Shown here: positions 41,146-42,021 of the stretch, one piece after another | Numbering within the stretch: position 1 is the first letter of the stretch | Layout of the letters: each line of letters starts with the position of its first letter | From: an uncultured Candidatus Thioglobus sp. | GTDB taxonomy: Bacteria > Pseudomonadota > Gammaproteobacteria > PS1 > Pseudothioglobaceae | Assembly: GCA_905612405.1 (NCBI GenBank) | Contig: CAJQRX010000018.1 | Location: 1-42,021 of the forward strand | Length of the DNA: 42,021 nt | Direction of reading: 5' to 3' | Translations under genes and position numbers: made by a program | Notes under the pieces: generated by a model | Told to the model about the DNA's origin: nothing | Databases searched by the model: none | Seen by the model: the letters and a program-made list of their open reading frames with translations, nothing else

Positions 41146-42021
41146 ATGAAACAAGAGAGAAGGAGATTTGCTCAACAAGAGTACCTTGATAGGCAACTAA
41201 AGACTCGAATGTCAATGAATACTTTAAATGTAGAGGTCTTAATTGTTTATGACCCCGCTAATATGTTTTGGTTAACGGGTTATGATGGTTGGTCATTTTA
41301 TGTTCATCAGTGTGTTGTTATTACAACCGATGGTGGTCTTTTTTGGTATGGCAGAGGGATTGATGCAAAAGGAGCAGAGCTTACTACTGACCTTAAATTA
41401 GATAATATCCTCTCATATCCAGATGATTATGTCATGAGCCCTGAGAGACATCCAATGGAGTTTCTTGCAAACATCCTAAAAGAAAAAGGCCTTCATAATA
41501 AAAGAATTGGCCTAGAAAAAGATAACTACTATTTCTCTGCTAGAGCTGCAGAGTCTTTATATAGCTCACTTCCTTCAGCAACTTTTAGTGATCAAACTGG
41601 CCTAGTTAATTGGCAAAGAGCTGTTAAATCGGATACTGAAATTACTTACATGAAACGTGCAGGTAAGGTTATCGAAGGAGTTTATGAAAGAGTCATGCAG
41701 GTTGCAGAGCCTGGAATGAAGAAAAATGATTTGGTAGCAGAAATATATCACGCAGGCGTTCAAGGGCATCAAGGGCATTATGGAGATTACGCCTCATTCG
41801 TGCCACTTATTGGAGCAGGAGAAGAAGCTGCTGCCTGTCACATGACATGGAATGATGAGCCACTAAAAAATAATGAAGGTATGTTTTTAGAGCTTGGAGG
41901 AGCGTACGCAAGATACCACTGCCCTTGCTCAAGAACTTTATTTCTAGGAACACCTCCCCAGCAGTACCTAGATATTGAAAAAGTAATTAATGAGTGCATT
42001 GAAAATGCTATTGAAATGTTC
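41146..42021 (+). CDS. doeA: Ectoine hydrolase DoeA (EutD), M24 family, 3' end missing
   Basis: DoeA opens the ring of ectoine to N-acetyl-L-2,4-diaminobutyrate, the first step in using this osmolyte as a nutrient. The frame is open from 41146 to the window's right edge, giving 292 codons of an expected 390-400. The creatinase-like N-domain contains YDPANMFWLTGYDGWSFYVHQ and YPDDYVMSPERHPMEFLA, and TGLVNWQRAVKSDTEITYMKRA marks the junction; these stretches are typical of DoeA rather than of proline peptidases or DddP. The pita-bread domain shows HYGDYASFVPLIGAG, the metal-site histidine in ACHMTW and the glutamate in MFLELGG. The remaining ligands and doeB, if present, lie beyond the window. 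Confidence 0.92.
   Translation, partial: MKQERRRFAQQEYLDRQLKTRMSMNTLNVEVLIVYDPANMFWLTGYDGWSFYVHQCVVITTDGGLFWYGRGIDAKGAELTTDLKLDNILSYPDDYVMSPERHPMEFLANILKEKGLHNKRIGLEKDNYYFSARAAESLYSSLPSATFSDQTGLVNWQRAVKSDTEITYMKRAGKVIEGVYERVMQVAEPGMKKNDLVAEIYHAGVQGHQGHYGDYASFVPLIGAGEEAAACHMTWNDEPLKNNEGMFLELGGAYARYHCPCSRTLFLGTPPQQYLDIEKVINECIENAIEMF

Noticed and set aside
41146..42021. DMSP lyase DddP, also an M24-fold enzyme of marine bacteria
   Set aside because: The N-terminal stretches LTGYDGWSFYVHQ and YVMSPERHPMEFL match ectoine hydrolase as I recall it, not DddP.
1..42021. tRNA, rRNA, CRISPR, insertion sequences, prophage or integron sites
   Set aside because: All gaps were read on both strands; none holds a cloverleaf, spaced repeats, transposase fragments or terminal inverted repeats, and composition is even throughout.

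Overview
This is a 42 kb stretch of AT-rich bacterial chromosome, densely packed with genes on both strands. It has no RNA genes, insertion sequences, prophage or CRISPR array, and no intergenic gap above about 260 bases. The gene families (type II-like MurB next to Ddl and FtsQ, RppH, MiaA, BolA, HemJ, FtsY without a long acidic N-terminus) and the heavy load of polyamine, amino-acid and ectoine uptake and catabolism genes suggest a small-genome marine gammaproteobacterium. The 'Candidatus Thioglobus'/SUP05-Arctic96BD-19 group is my best guess. That placement is inference from recalled family resemblance, not a search.

Layout. 1-2222 (+): end of a cell-wall/division cluster, murB (partial)-ddl-ftsQ. 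2188-5702 (-): a tight operon of an Fe-S flavoreductase, bolA, an MltD-type lytic transglycosylase and an unknown membrane protein. 5773-9236: miaA (+), murD (-), a Bax1-I family membrane protein and rppH (+). 9233-12202: a glutarate module with a GntR/FCD repressor (glaR, -) divergent from glaH (csiD) and lhgD (lhgO). A perfect 16-bp palindrome sits on the predicted glaH start of transcription. 12194-16588 (-): amidotransferase, agmatinase, gamma-glutamylpolyamine oxidase-like FAD enzyme and class III aminotransferase. 16755-23743 (+): gamma-glutamylpolyamine synthetase, a complete polyamine ABC importer (potFGHI type) and a GabD/DavD-type semialdehyde dehydrogenase. 23867-27167 (+): hom-thrC-cysM. 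27276-30284 (+): an amino-acid ABC importer whose ATPase has an unusual membrane-anchor-like extension. 30289-32490 (-): threonine aldolase, an Asp/Asn-hydroxylase-fold 2OG oxygenase and hemJ. 32641-39677: ftsY, phhB, hemC, argH, fmt, trmL, prmC and an EamA exporter. 39934-end (+): a cystathionine gamma-synthase family PLP enzyme followed by ectoine hydrolase doeA, cut by the window edge.

How it works together. Positions 9.2-23.7 kb read as one diamine-degradation island. Agmatine can give putrescine (SpeB), and putrescine or other polyamines are imported (PotFGHI). They are then glutamylated (PuuA/PauA), oxidised (PuuB/PauB), hydrolysed (PauD-like) or transaminated (SpuC), and the semialdehyde is oxidised (GabD). 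The C4 product is succinate. If the same enzymes take cadaverine, the C5 product is glutarate, which GlaH and LhgD convert through L-2-hydroxyglutarate to 2-oxoglutarate. The adjacency of the two modules is the most interesting feature here. Two other pairings deserve attention: the 2OG oxygenase with threonine aldolase, and the PLP enzyme with DoeA.
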